Source: Treponema sp. UBA4267 (GTDB lineage: Bacteria; Spirochaetota; Spirochaetia; Treponematales; Treponemataceae). Taken from it: DNA of 60,267 bases. Positions 52,268-60,267 of the stretch are shown piece after piece (within the stretch, counting starts at the first letter, position 1; each line of letters begins with the position of its first letter). Where the stretch lies: NCBI GenBank assembly GCA_002395155.1, contig DGWD01000044.1, positions 1 through 60,267 of the forward strand, written 5' to 3'. The notes below the pieces were generated by a model. That model did not search any database and was not told where the DNA came from. It saw only the letters and a program-made list of their open reading frames with translations. The translations under genes were made by a program, and so were the position numbers.

Positions 52268-52343
52268 ATTGAGGGTTTATTACAAACCCCTCAAAACGGC
52301 GAAGTCAAGGCTTTAAGCGTGAGCGTGCCTTGACTCGACGTAT
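52264..52343 (+). repeat. 80-bp terminator-linked repeat, copy C
   Basis: Third copy of the element at 9458-9537 and 24932-25011. It begins in the terminator T-run and its last base is the discriminator base at the 3' end of the tmRNA gene on the other strand. Confidence 0.92.
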
Positions 52344-52725
52344 GGAGGTGGGGGGAATTGAACCCCCGTCCGAAAAAGTAAACCAAGCACATCTACAGGT
52401 TTAGTCATGCGAGGTAGTTGTCGGGTTTCGGTAGCAGCATGACAAGCGTCGACACCGTATTCTGATTAAAAAAGTCCTAATTACAGACCAGACACAGTAA
52501 TTAGCAAGTCCCGATAGGTAAAAGAACACCATCCAACGCGGAACAGGGTCAGTTGGGTTCCTGCACGGCTACTTAAGCAGCGAGTGCTTCTGCTTCGAAA
52601 GAAGCTTCATCAGCTTCTTCTTCTTTTCTTGCGAAAATTGCAGTTATTTTTTTGTCAGTTTAAAGGACCTTCACCCTTACTTGCAGTACAGGATTTCGCG
52701 ATTCCGTCGAAACCGGTGCACCCCC
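52343..52725 (-). ncRNA. ssrA: tmRNA (transfer-messenger RNA)
   Basis: 383 nucleotides. The 5' end GGGGGTGCACCGGTTTCGAC and the 3' end with a T arm TTCAATTCC form the tRNA-like part; GGGGGUG pairs with CACCUCC and the discriminator is A at 52343, with CCA not encoded. The tag frame ends ...EAEALAA and then TAA, at about 52575. The most likely resume codon is GCA after ATAACT, giving a 22-residue tag that starts AIFARKEEEADE. It rescues stalled ribosomes with SmpB. Confidence 0.95.
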
Positions 52726-52762
52726 GAATTTTTGCTATTTAATTATTTTCAACAGCATATTT

Positions 52763-52791
52763 AATATAGTAATGATATTTTTAATTGTCAA
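52763..52791 (-). promoter_or_regulatory. Promoter of ssrA
   Basis: TTGACA (52786-52791) and TATATT (52763-52768) with a 17-base spacer, about 38 bases before the mature 5' end. Confidence 0.8.
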
Positions 52792-52807
52792 GTTTTTCTA
52801 ATTAAAT

Positions 52808-53776
52808 TTAAATTTTAGAAACTGGAATATGATAAACACTTCCACAGTTTCTACAAATTATTTCCAATGGATCTGGACCATTCTTTTTTATATCTTCAAT
52901 TTGATCTTTTGGTAAAGATTTTAAGTAAGATATATAATAATCTTCGTTACATGGACAATCATAAACAATATCTCTTTTCATTGTTATAGAAGGTTTAAAT
53001 TCTCTAAACAAGCCTAAAATAATATCTTCTGAATCAACTTCTTTTTCTGAATATAATTGGCCTATACTTGGACATGCTCTAAAAGCATTCTCAACCTTTT
53101 GAAGTAATTTTTCTTCATCCTCAGTTTCTTCTTGATGACTATCTACCTGTGCACCTAATTTTTCTGTACCACCAGTTTTAGGCATTATTTGCAAATACAT
53201 TGCACCAGCTCCAATTACTCTACCCTCTTTATCAAACTGAATACTTGAATTAAATGCAGTATTAATTTGTTCAGATTGAGCAAAATAAGTGGCAAAATCC
53301 TGAGCAATATTATTACCATCAACATCAACAGTAGAAGCTTGTGGAAATTTATCGTCTTTATGAACTCTAGAAAAAGTTATATTTCCAGGTCCTAAAAAAT
53401 CTTTAAGATCCCAGTTTTCTAAAGGTTTATTAATTTTAATATGTTCATTATATAAATAGCCTCGAACATATCCAGTAGAATCAGCTTCAACATTATAACC
53501 ATCAGCAGGACCAGAACCTTCATACTTAATTACGGTATGCTCTTTATCCTTCATCATTGGGATTGTTAATGCAGCACACAAAGATGCTTGTCCTAAAATA
53601 TAAGTCTCAAGTATTCCAAGATTATGTTGAAGTCTAATCTGATTAACAAAATGACTTCCATGAAATAAGGCTCCACGAACTCGTCCATTAGCCATGGTAA
53701 ATATTCTTAATTTATCTTCTTCAAGAGATTTTAAATGCTCTTCAAGTTCTTTATCATTAATTGTCTTCTTAATCAT
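52808..53776 (-). CDS. hslO: Hsp33 redox-regulated chaperone
   Basis: 322 residues. The N-terminal part has RIFTMANGRVRGALFHGS and GSGPADGYNVEADSTGYVRGYL; the C-terminal redox switch has CPC (274, 276) and CRNC (308, 311), the four zinc ligands. Oxidation releases zinc and activates holdase function. An inserted acidic region (about 205-225, SHQEETEDEEKL) is present in the linker region. The gene is single, between tmRNA and thrS. Confidence 0.94.
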   Translation of the reverse strand: MIKKTINDKELEEHLKSLEEDKLRIFTMANGRVRGALFHGSHFVNQIRLQHNLGILETYILGQASLCAALTIPMMKDKEHTVIKYEGSGPADGYNVEADSTGYVRGYLYNEHIKINKPLENWDLKDFLGPGNITFSRVHKDDKFPQASTVDVDGNNIAQDFATYFAQSEQINTAFNSSIQFDKEGRVIGAGAMYLQIMPKTGGTEKLGAQVDSHQEETEDEEKLLQKVENAFRACPSIGQLYSEKEVDSEDIILGLFREFKPSITMKRDIVYDCPCNEDYYISYLKSLPKDQIEDIKKNGPDPLEIICRNCGSVYHIPVSKI

Positions 53777-53871
53777 ATTAACAAATATACTAAGATTTTC
53801 TTTTAATTTAAATAGATTTTTAATTCTGAAATTTTAAAATAAAGAATTATATATAGAAGAAAAATAACTAA

Positions 53872-53900
53872 TTGAGCAAATATATACAAATAGTTATAAT
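53872..53900 (+). promoter_or_regulatory. Promoter of thrS
   Basis: TTGAGC (53872-53877) and TATAAT (53895-53900) with a 17-base spacer, followed by an AAGGAG site. No T-box leader fits in the 30-base leader. Confidence 0.7.
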
Positions 53901-53938
53901 ATAAGAATTAAATTTATAACGGTTAAGGAGAATTAAAA

Positions 53939-55693
53939 ATGGCTGTTGATGAAAAATTGCAGACTGTAAGACACAGCTGCGCACACGTTATGGCAGAAGC
54001 TATTTTAAAGCTTTACCCTGGTACAAAAATTGCAATTGGACCTGCTATTGATAACGGATTTTACTATGATTTTGAGTTTACCAAGGACACCAAATTCACC
54101 GAAACCGATTTTCCTGCAGTAGAAAAAGAAATGCGAAGAATTATCGCAGGTAACTTTGATTTTGTACGTAAAGAAGTTTCAAAAGAAGAAGCATTAAAAA
54201 TTTTTGCTGATCAGCCTTACAAGGTTGAACTAATTAACGATTTACCTGACGGTGAAACAATTACAACTTATCAGCAGGATACTTACATTGATCTTTGTAG
54301 AGGCCCTCATGTAGCAAATACAAAAGAAATCAATGGACAGGCTTTTAAATTGGACAAAATTGCAGGTGCATATTGGCGTGGAGATTCAAACCGCACTATG
54401 CTTACTCGTGTATATGCTCTTTGTTTCGCAAAACCAAATGATTTAAAAGATTATTTGACTATGCTTGCAGAAGCTGAAAAACGAGATCACCGTAAGCTTG
54501 GTGTTGAAATGGACCTTTTCCACCTGGATCCAGAAGATCCAGGTCAGATTTTCTGGCATCCTAATGGATGGACCACATACACTGTAATTCAGGACTATAT
54601 GCGTAAAATGGTAAGACGAGATGGATATCTTGAAGTTAATACTCCAGCTATCATGCCTCGTTCTTTATGGGAACGTTCTGGTCACTGGGGACACTATCAA
54701 GCAAATATGTTCATTACTGAATCAGAAAAACGTATGTTTGCCATTAAACCAATGAACTGTCCAGGTGCACTTGAAATCTTTAAGTCTAAACAGCGTTCAT
54801 ACAAGGATTTACCACTTCGTCTTGCAGAGTTTGGTCATGATGTTCGTAATGAACCATCTGGAACATTGCATGGAATTATGCGTGTTCGTGGCTTTGTTCA
54901 GGATGATGCTCATATTATTTGTACTGAAGAACAGGTTGCTTCAGAAGTTGCAAAATTCTGTAAACTTTTGAAGAAAGTATATCATGATTTCGGTTTTGAT
55001 GATTTAGTTGTTAAGTTCTCAACTATGCCAGAAGATCACGTTGGTGATTTAGCAACTTGGGAACGTGCAGAAAAAGCTCTTTCAGATGCATGTCATGAAG
55101 CAGGTCTTGAGTACGAAATTCAGCCTGGTGAAGGTGCCTTCTACGGTCCAAAACTTGAATTTAAGCTCTATGACTGTCTTGGTCGTGAATGGCAGTGCGG
55201 AACAATTCAGGCCGACTTCCAGCTTCCATCTGCAGAACGTCTTGATGCTACATACATTGGTGCAGATAACCAGAAACATCACCCTGTAATGCTCCACCGT
55301 GCAATTCTTGGTTCTATGGAACGCTTTATTGGTATTCTTATTGAAAACTTTGCAGGTGCATTCCCTACATGGCTTGCATTTGAACAGGTTGCTGTAGTAC
55401 CAGTTTCTTCAGAATTCGATGATTATGCCCGACAGGTTAATGATGCATTACTCGCAGCAGATATTCGTTCTAATGCATACCTTGATGATGAAAACATGAA
55501 GGCTAAAATTAAGAATATTTCACAGGAACACAAAACTCCTTACATTCTTGTAGTTGGACAGAAAGAAAAGGATGAAGGTTCCGTATGTGTACGCTACAGA
55601 TTCTCTAGCAAAAAGCCACAGGAAACAATGAAGCTTGAAGATTTTGTAAAATACGTAGAACAGAAAAATGAAGAAAAAGGAACTGGAATCTAA
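53939..55693 (+). CDS. thrS: Threonyl-tRNA synthetase without TGS domain
   Basis: 584 residues against about 640 for most bacterial ThrRS. The chain begins directly at the editing domain (His12 and His16 in HSCAH), so the N-terminal TGS domain is missing. The class II core has MPRSLWERSGHW, KPMNCPG (zinc Cys), RLAEFGHDVRNE (zinc His), and HRAILGSMERFIGILIE; the anticodon-binding domain fills the C-terminus. An AAGGAG site fixes the start. TGS-less forms are known in spirochaetes. Confidence 0.96.
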   Translation: MAVDEKLQTVRHSCAHVMAEAILKLYPGTKIAIGPAIDNGFYYDFEFTKDTKFTETDFPAVEKEMRRIIAGNFDFVRKEVSKEEALKIFADQPYKVELINDLPDGETITTYQQDTYIDLCRGPHVANTKEINGQAFKLDKIAGAYWRGDSNRTMLTRVYALCFAKPNDLKDYLTMLAEAEKRDHRKLGVEMDLFHLDPEDPGQIFWHPNGWTTYTVIQDYMRKMVRRDGYLEVNTPAIMPRSLWERSGHWGHYQANMFITESEKRMFAIKPMNCPGALEIFKSKQRSYKDLPLRLAEFGHDVRNEPSGTLHGIMRVRGFVQDDAHIICTEEQVASEVAKFCKLLKKVYHDFGFDDLVVKFSTMPEDHVGDLATWERAEKALSDACHEAGLEYEIQPGEGAFYGPKLEFKLYDCLGREWQCGTIQADFQLPSAERLDATYIGADNQKHHPVMLHRAILGSMERFIGILIENFAGAFPTWLAFEQVAVVPVSSEFDDYARQVNDALLAADIRSNAYLDDENMKAKIKNISQEHKTPYILVVGQKEKDEGSVCVRYRFSSKKPQETMKLEDFVKYVEQKNEEKGTGI

Positions 55694-55715
55694 TTTTTCT
55701 TAATTTTTAATTTAG

Positions 55716-55762
55716 AATCCTGCATGATTGAAAAGTAATATCAATTAAGCAGGATTTTTTTT
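55716..55762 (+). terminator. Terminator of thrS
   Basis: AATCCTGC (55716-55723) and GCAGGATT (55749-55756) enclose a smaller ATTGA/TCAAT stem; eight T follow. Confidence 0.75.
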
Positions 55763-55798
55763 GCCTGAATATATAACTCAAGAACTTATGTTGTTAAA

Positions 55799-55832
55799 TA
55801 AAAAAACTCTTAGCCTTGCTAAGAGTTTTTAA
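55799..55832. terminator. Bidirectional terminator next to tRNA-Pro
   Basis: AACTCTTAGC (55805-55814) and GCTAAGAGTT (55818-55827) form a 10-bp stem with a three-base loop, with A before and T after. It serves tRNA-Pro and backs up thrS. Confidence 0.85.
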
Positions 55833-55833
55833 G

Positions 55834-55906
55834 TCGGGCAGACAGGATTTGAACCTGCGACATCCTGGTCCCAAACCAGACGCGCTACCAGCTGCGCTAC
55901 TGCCCG
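55834..55906 (-). tRNA. tRNA-Pro (TGG)
   Basis: 73 nucleotides: acceptor CGGGCAG/CTGCCCG, D arm GCGCAGCTGGTAGCGC, anticodon loop TTTGGGA (anticodon TGG) and T arm with GGTTCAAATCC. CCA is not encoded. Confidence 0.96.
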
Positions 55907-55987
55907 TTGCGTGATTAATAATATATAACTTTTGATATTTTTGTTCAATACCTAAAAAGTAATTTTTTCAAAAAAAATTACTTTTTT

Positions 55988-56188
55988 TTAGTTTGATTTT
56001 TCGTTTTCAGAAAGCTTTTCCACATCATCCTTATTTTCATCAGTTTCTGTAGGAATTATACTTTCTTTTTCATCAGCTGTAATTTGCTGTTCAGAACGTA
56101 TATTATTTAATTTTTTTACTCCTGAAATTATCCATGAAATACAAAGAAAGCCGAATGCTACATATGCAACAATTTGAAATACTAACAT
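55988..56188 (-). CDS. Small membrane protein with acidic tail
   Basis: 66 residues: one membrane segment at about 4-23, a short basic turn (GVKKLNN), and an acidic Glu/Asp/Lys/Ser-rich tail. A GAGG site lies upstream of the ATG. It follows mtaB by 53 bases on the other side of a short A/T-rich gap on the same strand. No family is recognised. Confidence 0.6.
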   Translation of the reverse strand: MLVFQIVAYVAFGFLCISWIISGVKKLNNIRSEQQITADEKESIIPTETDENKDDVEKLSENEKSN

Positions 56189-56241
56189 ACCTCGTTATCC
56201 TCTAATATATTAATTTTCTATAAAAAAAACTTAAGCCGAAT

Positions 56242-57690
56242 CTATTTAATTAATTCACCAAAAGCTTCTATTTGTGCACCCAATTTTATTTTATTTGGTA
56301 ATGCTTCTGTAATCTTAATTTTATGAGACTTATTGGCAAGTTCTCCATCTTTTGAAATAATTTGACAATGAATAAAATTATCTGTTACAGCATGATATAT
56401 AAATTGATTTTCTTTATCATCTTTTTTTGGAGGATACTTTACAGTTTCAAAAATAGCATCAAGTTCTTTTCCAATAAATTGATTTATATATTTTACTTTA
56501 TTATCAATTGCAAAAGTCATTAGTTCTTTTACTCTTTGGCCTGAAATTGATTGAGGAACCTTATTCTTAAATGTAACAGCAGGAGTCCCAGGTCTTTCTG
56601 AAAATGGAAATGCATGAATCCAAGCAAAATCACATCTTTTTACCAGAGTCATTGTATCTTCAAAATCTTGATTATTTTCACCAGGAAAACCTGTAATAAT
56701 ATCACACGCAATAAATGGATTAATTTTAGCTTTTCTTAATTTATCACAAGCTTCAATTACAGTGTTCGACATATAAGCCCTATTCATTAATTTCAAAATC
56801 TTGTCACTACCACTTTGAACAGATATATGAAAATGAGGACATACACGAGGATTCTTTATAACTTCACAAAATTCATCATCAACAACTTCTGGATAAAGAC
56901 TAGAAATTCGAAACTTTATTTTTTTACTTTCTTCTAACAATATACTTAATAGTTTAGTAAAATTAATTGTTTGTCCCTGATAAAGGCTTTTATACTGACC
57001 TATATTTACACTTGTAATAACAACTTCTTCCTGACCAGCTTTCTCAAGCTCTAAAACTCTCTTTATTGCAGTTTCTACAGGAATTGATACAGAATAGCCT
57101 CTTGCTTTGTGAATTGTACAATATGAACAATTTGAATTACATCCATCCTGAATCTTTAAAGAAGCCCTTGAATGAGATATAAATGATGATGTTGAAAATT
57201 TAAACGATTCTTCAGGAAATCCAGCTTTTGCCTGAGGAATATTTGTAATTTGATTATTTATAATTTCTGCAAAATCCTGACCGGACCATGTTTTTTCTTT
57301 TAAATAATCATTTAATAAATCTGGAACATTGGCAATTCGACTCTTCATCTGACCACCAATTACACAAATTCTTTTATCAATTTTTTTTATGTCAGATGGA
57401 GATAATTGGGCATAACAACCAGTAATTAAAACGCAGGCATTAGGAAATTTTTTTAAAGCCAAACGTATGATTCTTCGAGATTTTTGTTCGGCTTTTTGTG
57501 TTACTGCACAGGTATTTAAGATAAATAAAATGATATTGGAATCTTCTTCTTGAGCCGAAGTCATTGACTTCATGGTAACTGAGAATCCTTTATCAATAAA
57601 AAATTTAGCTGCAGATTCACTTTCAATTTGGTTCAATCTACAGCCTAGGGTTTCAATTCGAATCTGATCCACTTTATTGTAATTTTGCAC
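56242..57690 (-). CDS. mtaB: tRNA t6A methylthiotransferase MtaB
   Basis: 482 residues. N-terminal UPF0004 domain (LGCRLNQIESE, then CAVTQKAEQKSRR and ITGCYAQ, three cysteines for one cluster), radical SAM site CNSNCSYC near 183-190 followed by TIHKARG, and a C-terminal TRAM-like part. It adds a methylthio group to t6A37 of tRNAs. A GTG at 57690 opens the frame and overlaps the upstream TPR gene by 17 bases. MtaB is preferred over MiaB because of the KIQDGCN sequence and the length. Confidence 0.88.
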   Translation of the reverse strand: MQNYNKVDQIRIETLGCRLNQIESESAAKFFIDKGFSVTMKSMTSAQEEDSNIILFILNTCAVTQKAEQKSRRIIRLALKKFPNACVLITGCYAQLSPSDIKKIDKRICVIGGQMKSRIANVPDLLNDYLKEKTWSGQDFAEIINNQITNIPQAKAGFPEESFKFSTSSFISHSRASLKIQDGCNSNCSYCTIHKARGYSVSIPVETAIKRVLELEKAGQEEVVITSVNIGQYKSLYQGQTINFTKLLSILLEESKKIKFRISSLYPEVVDDEFCEVIKNPRVCPHFHISVQSGSDKILKLMNRAYMSNTVIEACDKLRKAKINPFIACDIITGFPGENNQDFEDTMTLVKRCDFAWIHAFPFSERPGTPAVTFKNKVPQSISGQRVKELMTFAIDNKVKYINQFIGKELDAIFETVKYPPKKDDKENQFIYHAVTDNFIHCQIISKDGELANKSHKIKITEALPNKIKLGAQIEAFGELIK

Positions 57691-58300
57691 TTACTCTTTC
57701 GCGGCCTCTAGAAGCATCAACAGACGAAGAATTGAGTCTTAAAGCTTCGTCATAGGCATTCATTGCCTCATAGTAATTGCCAGCCATTTCTCTTGCATAA
57801 CCAAGTCTAACCCACCATGTATCCAGCAAAGGTTCTTTTTTTACTGCAGAAGATAATGCAATATCAGCATGTTGATAACGAGCTTGTCTAATGAAGATTT
57901 CACCCATATAGTAATAAGCAATACCAACACGAGCACCACTTTCGGAAGCACTGTTTACATATTTTTGGAACTGTTCCATAGCTCCAGAGTTTTTTCCAAG
58001 AAAATATTTTGCTTCTCCAAGAACTTCAATTAATCTTAAATCATATGGACTAACGTTAAGACCTTCCAAAGCTCTTTCCTCAGCCTCTGCATATTGTCTA
58101 TTTTTTACAAGTGCCCAACACATTACTACATAAGATTCAACACGGTTTGGATTTTCTTTAATTTCTTCTTCACAAACCTGAACCGACTCCCTGTATTTAC
58201 CATTATGATAAAGAACAAGGGCATCCTGTTTTTGATTTTGTGCAAATAAATAAGAAATTGATAACAAAGTTAGTAAAATTACAATTTTTTTATTTTTCAT
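57674..58300 (-). CDS. Secreted TPR protein
   Basis: 208 residues from the ATG at 58300; the frame opens 35 codons earlier inside the bactofilin gene without a signal peptide there. A signal peptide (MKNKKIVILLTLLSISYLFA) is followed by TPR units over the whole length (KYRESVQVCEEEIKENP, YAEAEERALEGLNV, ARYQHADIALSSAV, NYYEAMNAYDEALRL). It overlaps bactofilin by 11 bases upstream and mtaB by 17 bases downstream. Likely periplasmic scaffold. Confidence 0.8.
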   Translation of the reverse strand: MKNKKIVILLTLLSISYLFAQNQKQDALVLYHNGKYRESVQVCEEEIKENPNRVESYVVMCWALVKNRQYAEAEERALEGLNVSPYDLRLIEVLGEAKYFLGKNSGAMEQFQKYVNSASESGARVGIAYYYMGEIFIRQARYQHADIALSSAVKKEPLLDTWWVRLGYAREMAGNYYEAMNAYDEALRLNSSSVDASRGRERVSAKLQ

Positions 58301-58664
58301 TTTCGTTTTTAACCATTGTACATTTGCCTGTAAAAGTACAGCCAGGTTCAAGAACAACCTTTCCAGTTGTAATATCGCCATCAAGGGTTCCTGATGCGGT
58401 AACAAAAATTAATTTATTACCAATTACATTTCCCTTTACCTGTCCTCTTATCAAGACTCTTTCTGCAGTAATATTGGCATTTACGATAGCATCTGTATCA
58501 ATAACAAGATCCCCTTCAGAATCAATATTGCCATTGACCTTTCCTCTAATCATAAAAGTTTTTTTAATCTTAATGTTTCCTGTAAAAGAAATATCATCTT
58601 CTACGATAGTATCAAAAGCGTCATCTTCCAAATCAAAAAAGTCGGTATCTTTTACGTCAAACAT
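58290..58664 (-). CDS. Bactofilin family cytoskeletal protein 2
   Basis: 124 residues. An acidic N-terminus (MFDVKDTDFFDLEDDAFD) is followed by bactofilin rungs: ISFTGNIKIKKTFMIRGKVNGNI, DLVIDTDAIVNANI, RVLIRGQVKGNV, TLDGDITTGKVVLEPG. It is paralogous to the one at 21713-22138. It heads a run with a TPR protein and mtaB. Confidence 0.87.
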   Translation of the reverse strand: MFDVKDTDFFDLEDDAFDTIVEDDISFTGNIKIKKTFMIRGKVNGNIDSEGDLVIDTDAIVNANITAERVLIRGQVKGNVIGNKLIFVTASGTLDGDITTGKVVLEPGCTFTGKCTMVKNENEK

Positions 58665-58708
58665 ATGCTATCAATTTATCCTTTAATTAACAATTTTTCA
58701 ATCTCGGA

Positions 58709-59305
58709 TTAATTTATCCATTTTCCATTAATATCAAAATAATTTTTATTAGTATCAAAAGCAGGGTGCTTTCCATCTTTATCTGATAATAATGGATTTA
58801 CATCTGGTGCAATAGATTTCCAGTCAATTCCAATTGCAGGGTCATTCCACATAAGACCACCTTCACCTTTTGGATCATAGAAGTCTGTGCATTTATATGT
58901 AAAAATTGCTAAATCGGTCAAAACATAAAAACCATGGGCAAATCCTTCTGGAATATAGAACATGTTCTGTTTTTCACTGTCCAGAATAACTCCATAATAT
59001 TTACCAAAAGTTTCACTTCCCTTTCTAAGATCTACTGCAACATCATAAACTTTTCCTTCAAGGGCACGAACAAGTTTTCCCTGAGGATGCTGTGTCTGAA
59101 AATGAAGGCCACGAAGAACCCCCTTTGAAGATTTAGACTGATTGTCCTGAACAAATTTCATTGTAAGTCCAGCAGCAAAAAAATCTCTTTCACTATATGT
59201 TTCCAAAAAGTATCCTCTAGCATCGCCAAAAATCTTTGGTTGGATTTCATATAAACCTTTACATTCTTTACCATCGATCAAACACTTCTTAAATTCGAAA
59301 GCCAT
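58709..59305 (-). CDS. rfbC: dTDP-4-dehydrorhamnose 3,5-epimerase
   Basis: 198 residues. RmlC signatures: PKIFGDARGYFLETYSERDF, FVQDNQSKSSKGVLRGLHFQ with the catalytic His68, HPQGKLVRALEGKVYDVAVDLR and PEGFAHGFYVL. It makes dTDP-4-keto-rhamnose in the dTDP-rhamnose pathway. It follows rfbA by 21 bases; rfbB and rfbD are not in the window. Confidence 0.96.
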   Translation of the reverse strand: MAFEFKKCLIDGKECKGLYEIQPKIFGDARGYFLETYSERDFFAAGLTMKFVQDNQSKSSKGVLRGLHFQTQHPQGKLVRALEGKVYDVAVDLRKGSETFGKYYGVILDSEKQNMFYIPEGFAHGFYVLTDLAIFTYKCTDFYDPKGEGGLMWNDPAIGIDWKSIAPDVNPLLSDKDGKHPAFDTNKNYFDINGKWIN

Positions 59306-59326
59306 AATTTTCCTCTAAACACAGTT

Positions 59327-60199
59327 TTAGTTATTTGCAATATATTCCAAGTAACGACCATAATCAGTCTTGTAGCCCTTTGCCATTTCAAGAACCTGGT
59401 CCTTAGTCAACCAGCCGTTACGATATGCAATTTCTTCGATACAAGAAACATACATTCCCTGACGTTTCTGAATTGTTGCAATAAAGTTACTTGCTTCCAA
59501 AAGTCCGTCATAAGTTCCTGTATCAAGCCATGCCATTCCACGACCAAGTAGTTCTACAGAAAGTTCTCCGCGATTCAAGTATTCATTATTGATTGAAGTA
59601 ATTTCAATTTCACCACGAGCAGAAGGTTTTACATTTGCAGCAATATTTACAACTTCATTTGAGTAGAAATAAAGGCCAGGAACTGCATAATTTGATTTTG
59701 GTTTTGCAGGTTTTTCTTCAATTTCCAGAACCTTTCCGCTCTTGTCAAATTCAACTACGCCATAAGCAGTAGGATCTTTTACAAGATAACCAAAAATTAC
59801 GCTACCCTTGCCGCTTTCTACAGTTTCCTTTGCACGTTTAAGTGTTGCTGTAAAGCTCTGGCCATAGAAAATGTTATCGCCAAGAACAAGAGCAACAGAA
59901 TCATTTCCAATAAAGTCTTTACCAATAATAAAGGCATCGGCAAGACCTCTTGGTTTTTCCTGAACTGCATATTCAAATTTCATTCCAAGCCAGGCACCAT
60001 CACCAAAAAGTTCCTTAAAGCAGGAAATATCACGTGGTGTTGAAATAATTAAAACTTCACGAATTCCAGCCAGCATAAGGCATGATAATGGATAATAAAT
60101 CATTGGTTTGTCATACAAAGGCAAAATCTGCTTTGAAACAGCCTTTGTAATTGGATAAAGACGGGTTCCAGATCCGCCTGCTAAAATAATACCTTTCAA
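59327..60199 (-). CDS. rfbA: Glucose-1-phosphate thymidylyltransferase
   Basis: 290 residues, the family length. N-terminal GGSGTRLYP (about 8-16) binds the nucleotide; LGDNIFYGQSF, GVVEFDKSGKVLEIEEKPAKPKSNYAVPGLYFY and GRGMAWLDTGTYDGL follow. The start codon is TTG, with an AAGGAG site 7 bases upstream. It makes dTDP-glucose, the first step to dTDP-rhamnose. A hairpin repeat lies in its leader. Confidence 0.96.
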   Translation of the reverse strand: MKGIILAGGSGTRLYPITKAVSKQILPLYDKPMIYYPLSCLMLAGIREVLIISTPRDISCFKELFGDGAWLGMKFEYAVQEKPRGLADAFIIGKDFIGNDSVALVLGDNIFYGQSFTATLKRAKETVESGKGSVIFGYLVKDPTAYGVVEFDKSGKVLEIEEKPAKPKSNYAVPGLYFYSNEVVNIAANVKPSARGEIEITSINNEYLNRGELSVELLGRGMAWLDTGTYDGLLEASNFIATIQKRQGMYVSCIEEIAYRNGWLTKDQVLEMAKGYKTDYGRYLEYIANN

Positions 60200-60217
60200 A
60201 ATAAACTCCTTGTATGT

Positions 60218-60267
60218 GGTAAAGCTAAAAATTGCTTTCGCAATTTTTTTAACGCTTTGCTATAGAA
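60218..60267 (-). repeat. 50-bp hairpin repeat, family 2, copy 2
   Basis: Reverse-strand copy of 12881-12930, with four differences in 50 bases. It lies upstream of the rfbA ribosome binding site, in the same reading direction as that gene, and runs to the window edge. Confidence 0.85.

Noticed and set aside
9458..52343. The three 80-bp copies as parts of CRISPR arrays
   Set aside because: Copies are tens of kilobases apart, single and in both orientations, with no spacers or cas genes.

Overview
The window is an AT-rich bacterial chromosome segment that reads as a spirochaete, most likely Treponema. The evidence is the FlaA sheath protein of periplasmic flagella, an FlbB-FliK pair, a eukaryote-type hexokinase, a threonyl-tRNA synthetase without a TGS domain, an SpsF-type sugar-modification cluster and an RsbU-RsbV-RsbW module. 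Genes are densely packed on both strands and there is no gene-free stretch longer than 300 bases. Most starts follow a GGAG-type ribosome binding site, TTG is used at several genes (rpsT, rfbA), and a few plus-strand genes appear to be transcribed with almost no leader.

Layout. 1-3040 (-): hexokinase followed by flbB and the N-terminal part of fliK. 3156-5159 (+): a Rep/PcrA-type helicase. 5156-10894 (-): a sugar operon reading binding protein, two permeases, LacI-type repressor, 4-alpha-glucanotransferase, with a triple repressor site at its promoter and an internal terminator plus an 80-bp repeat after the binding-protein gene. 11111-12763 (-): an ABC-F ATPase. 12795-12960: a GC-rich structured element. 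13036-15871 (-): a large beta-helix lipoprotein whose reading frame is set by a run of nine G. 15995-24876: DEAD helicase, rRNA methyltransferase, rpmE-rho, bactofilin-lnt-HU, rpsT and a 57-residue zinc-ribbon protein. 25080-31549: plsC, a JAMM-DinG fusion, tRNA-Glu, a RelA/SpoT-TPR fusion, flaA and a GerMN protein. 31546-39208 (-): amidase and a four-gene cluster with ATP-grasp, cytidylyltransferase/PseG-like/methyltransferase, glycosyltransferase-like and a radical-SAM-like protein that has lost its cluster cysteines. 39277-42759 (+): xseA-xseB-mutL. 42770-49457: TPR proteins and a three-gene unit of TPR/Mrr-like, phosphoesterase and ParB-like proteins. 49607-52211 (+): rsbU-rsbV-rsbW. 52343-52725 (-): tmRNA. 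The window ends with hslO, thrS, tRNA-Pro, mtaB, a second bactofilin, rfbC and rfbA.

How the parts fit. The sugar operon imports and remodels an alpha-glucan-type sugar (inferred) whose glucose is phosphorylated by a hexokinase of the kind found here. FlbB, FliK and FlaA belong to the periplasmic flagellum, and the SpsF/PseG-like cluster may supply a surface or flagellin sugar. Lnt, amidase, bactofilins, PlsC and the rfb genes serve the envelope.

The least explained signals are a poly-G phase switch, two dispersed repeat families (one fused to terminator U-tracts, one copy ending exactly at the tmRNA 3' end), a pseudo-radical-SAM protein, several unusual domain fusions and an unusually long acidic tmRNA tag. 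All homology statements rest on motif recognition by eye; no database search was run.
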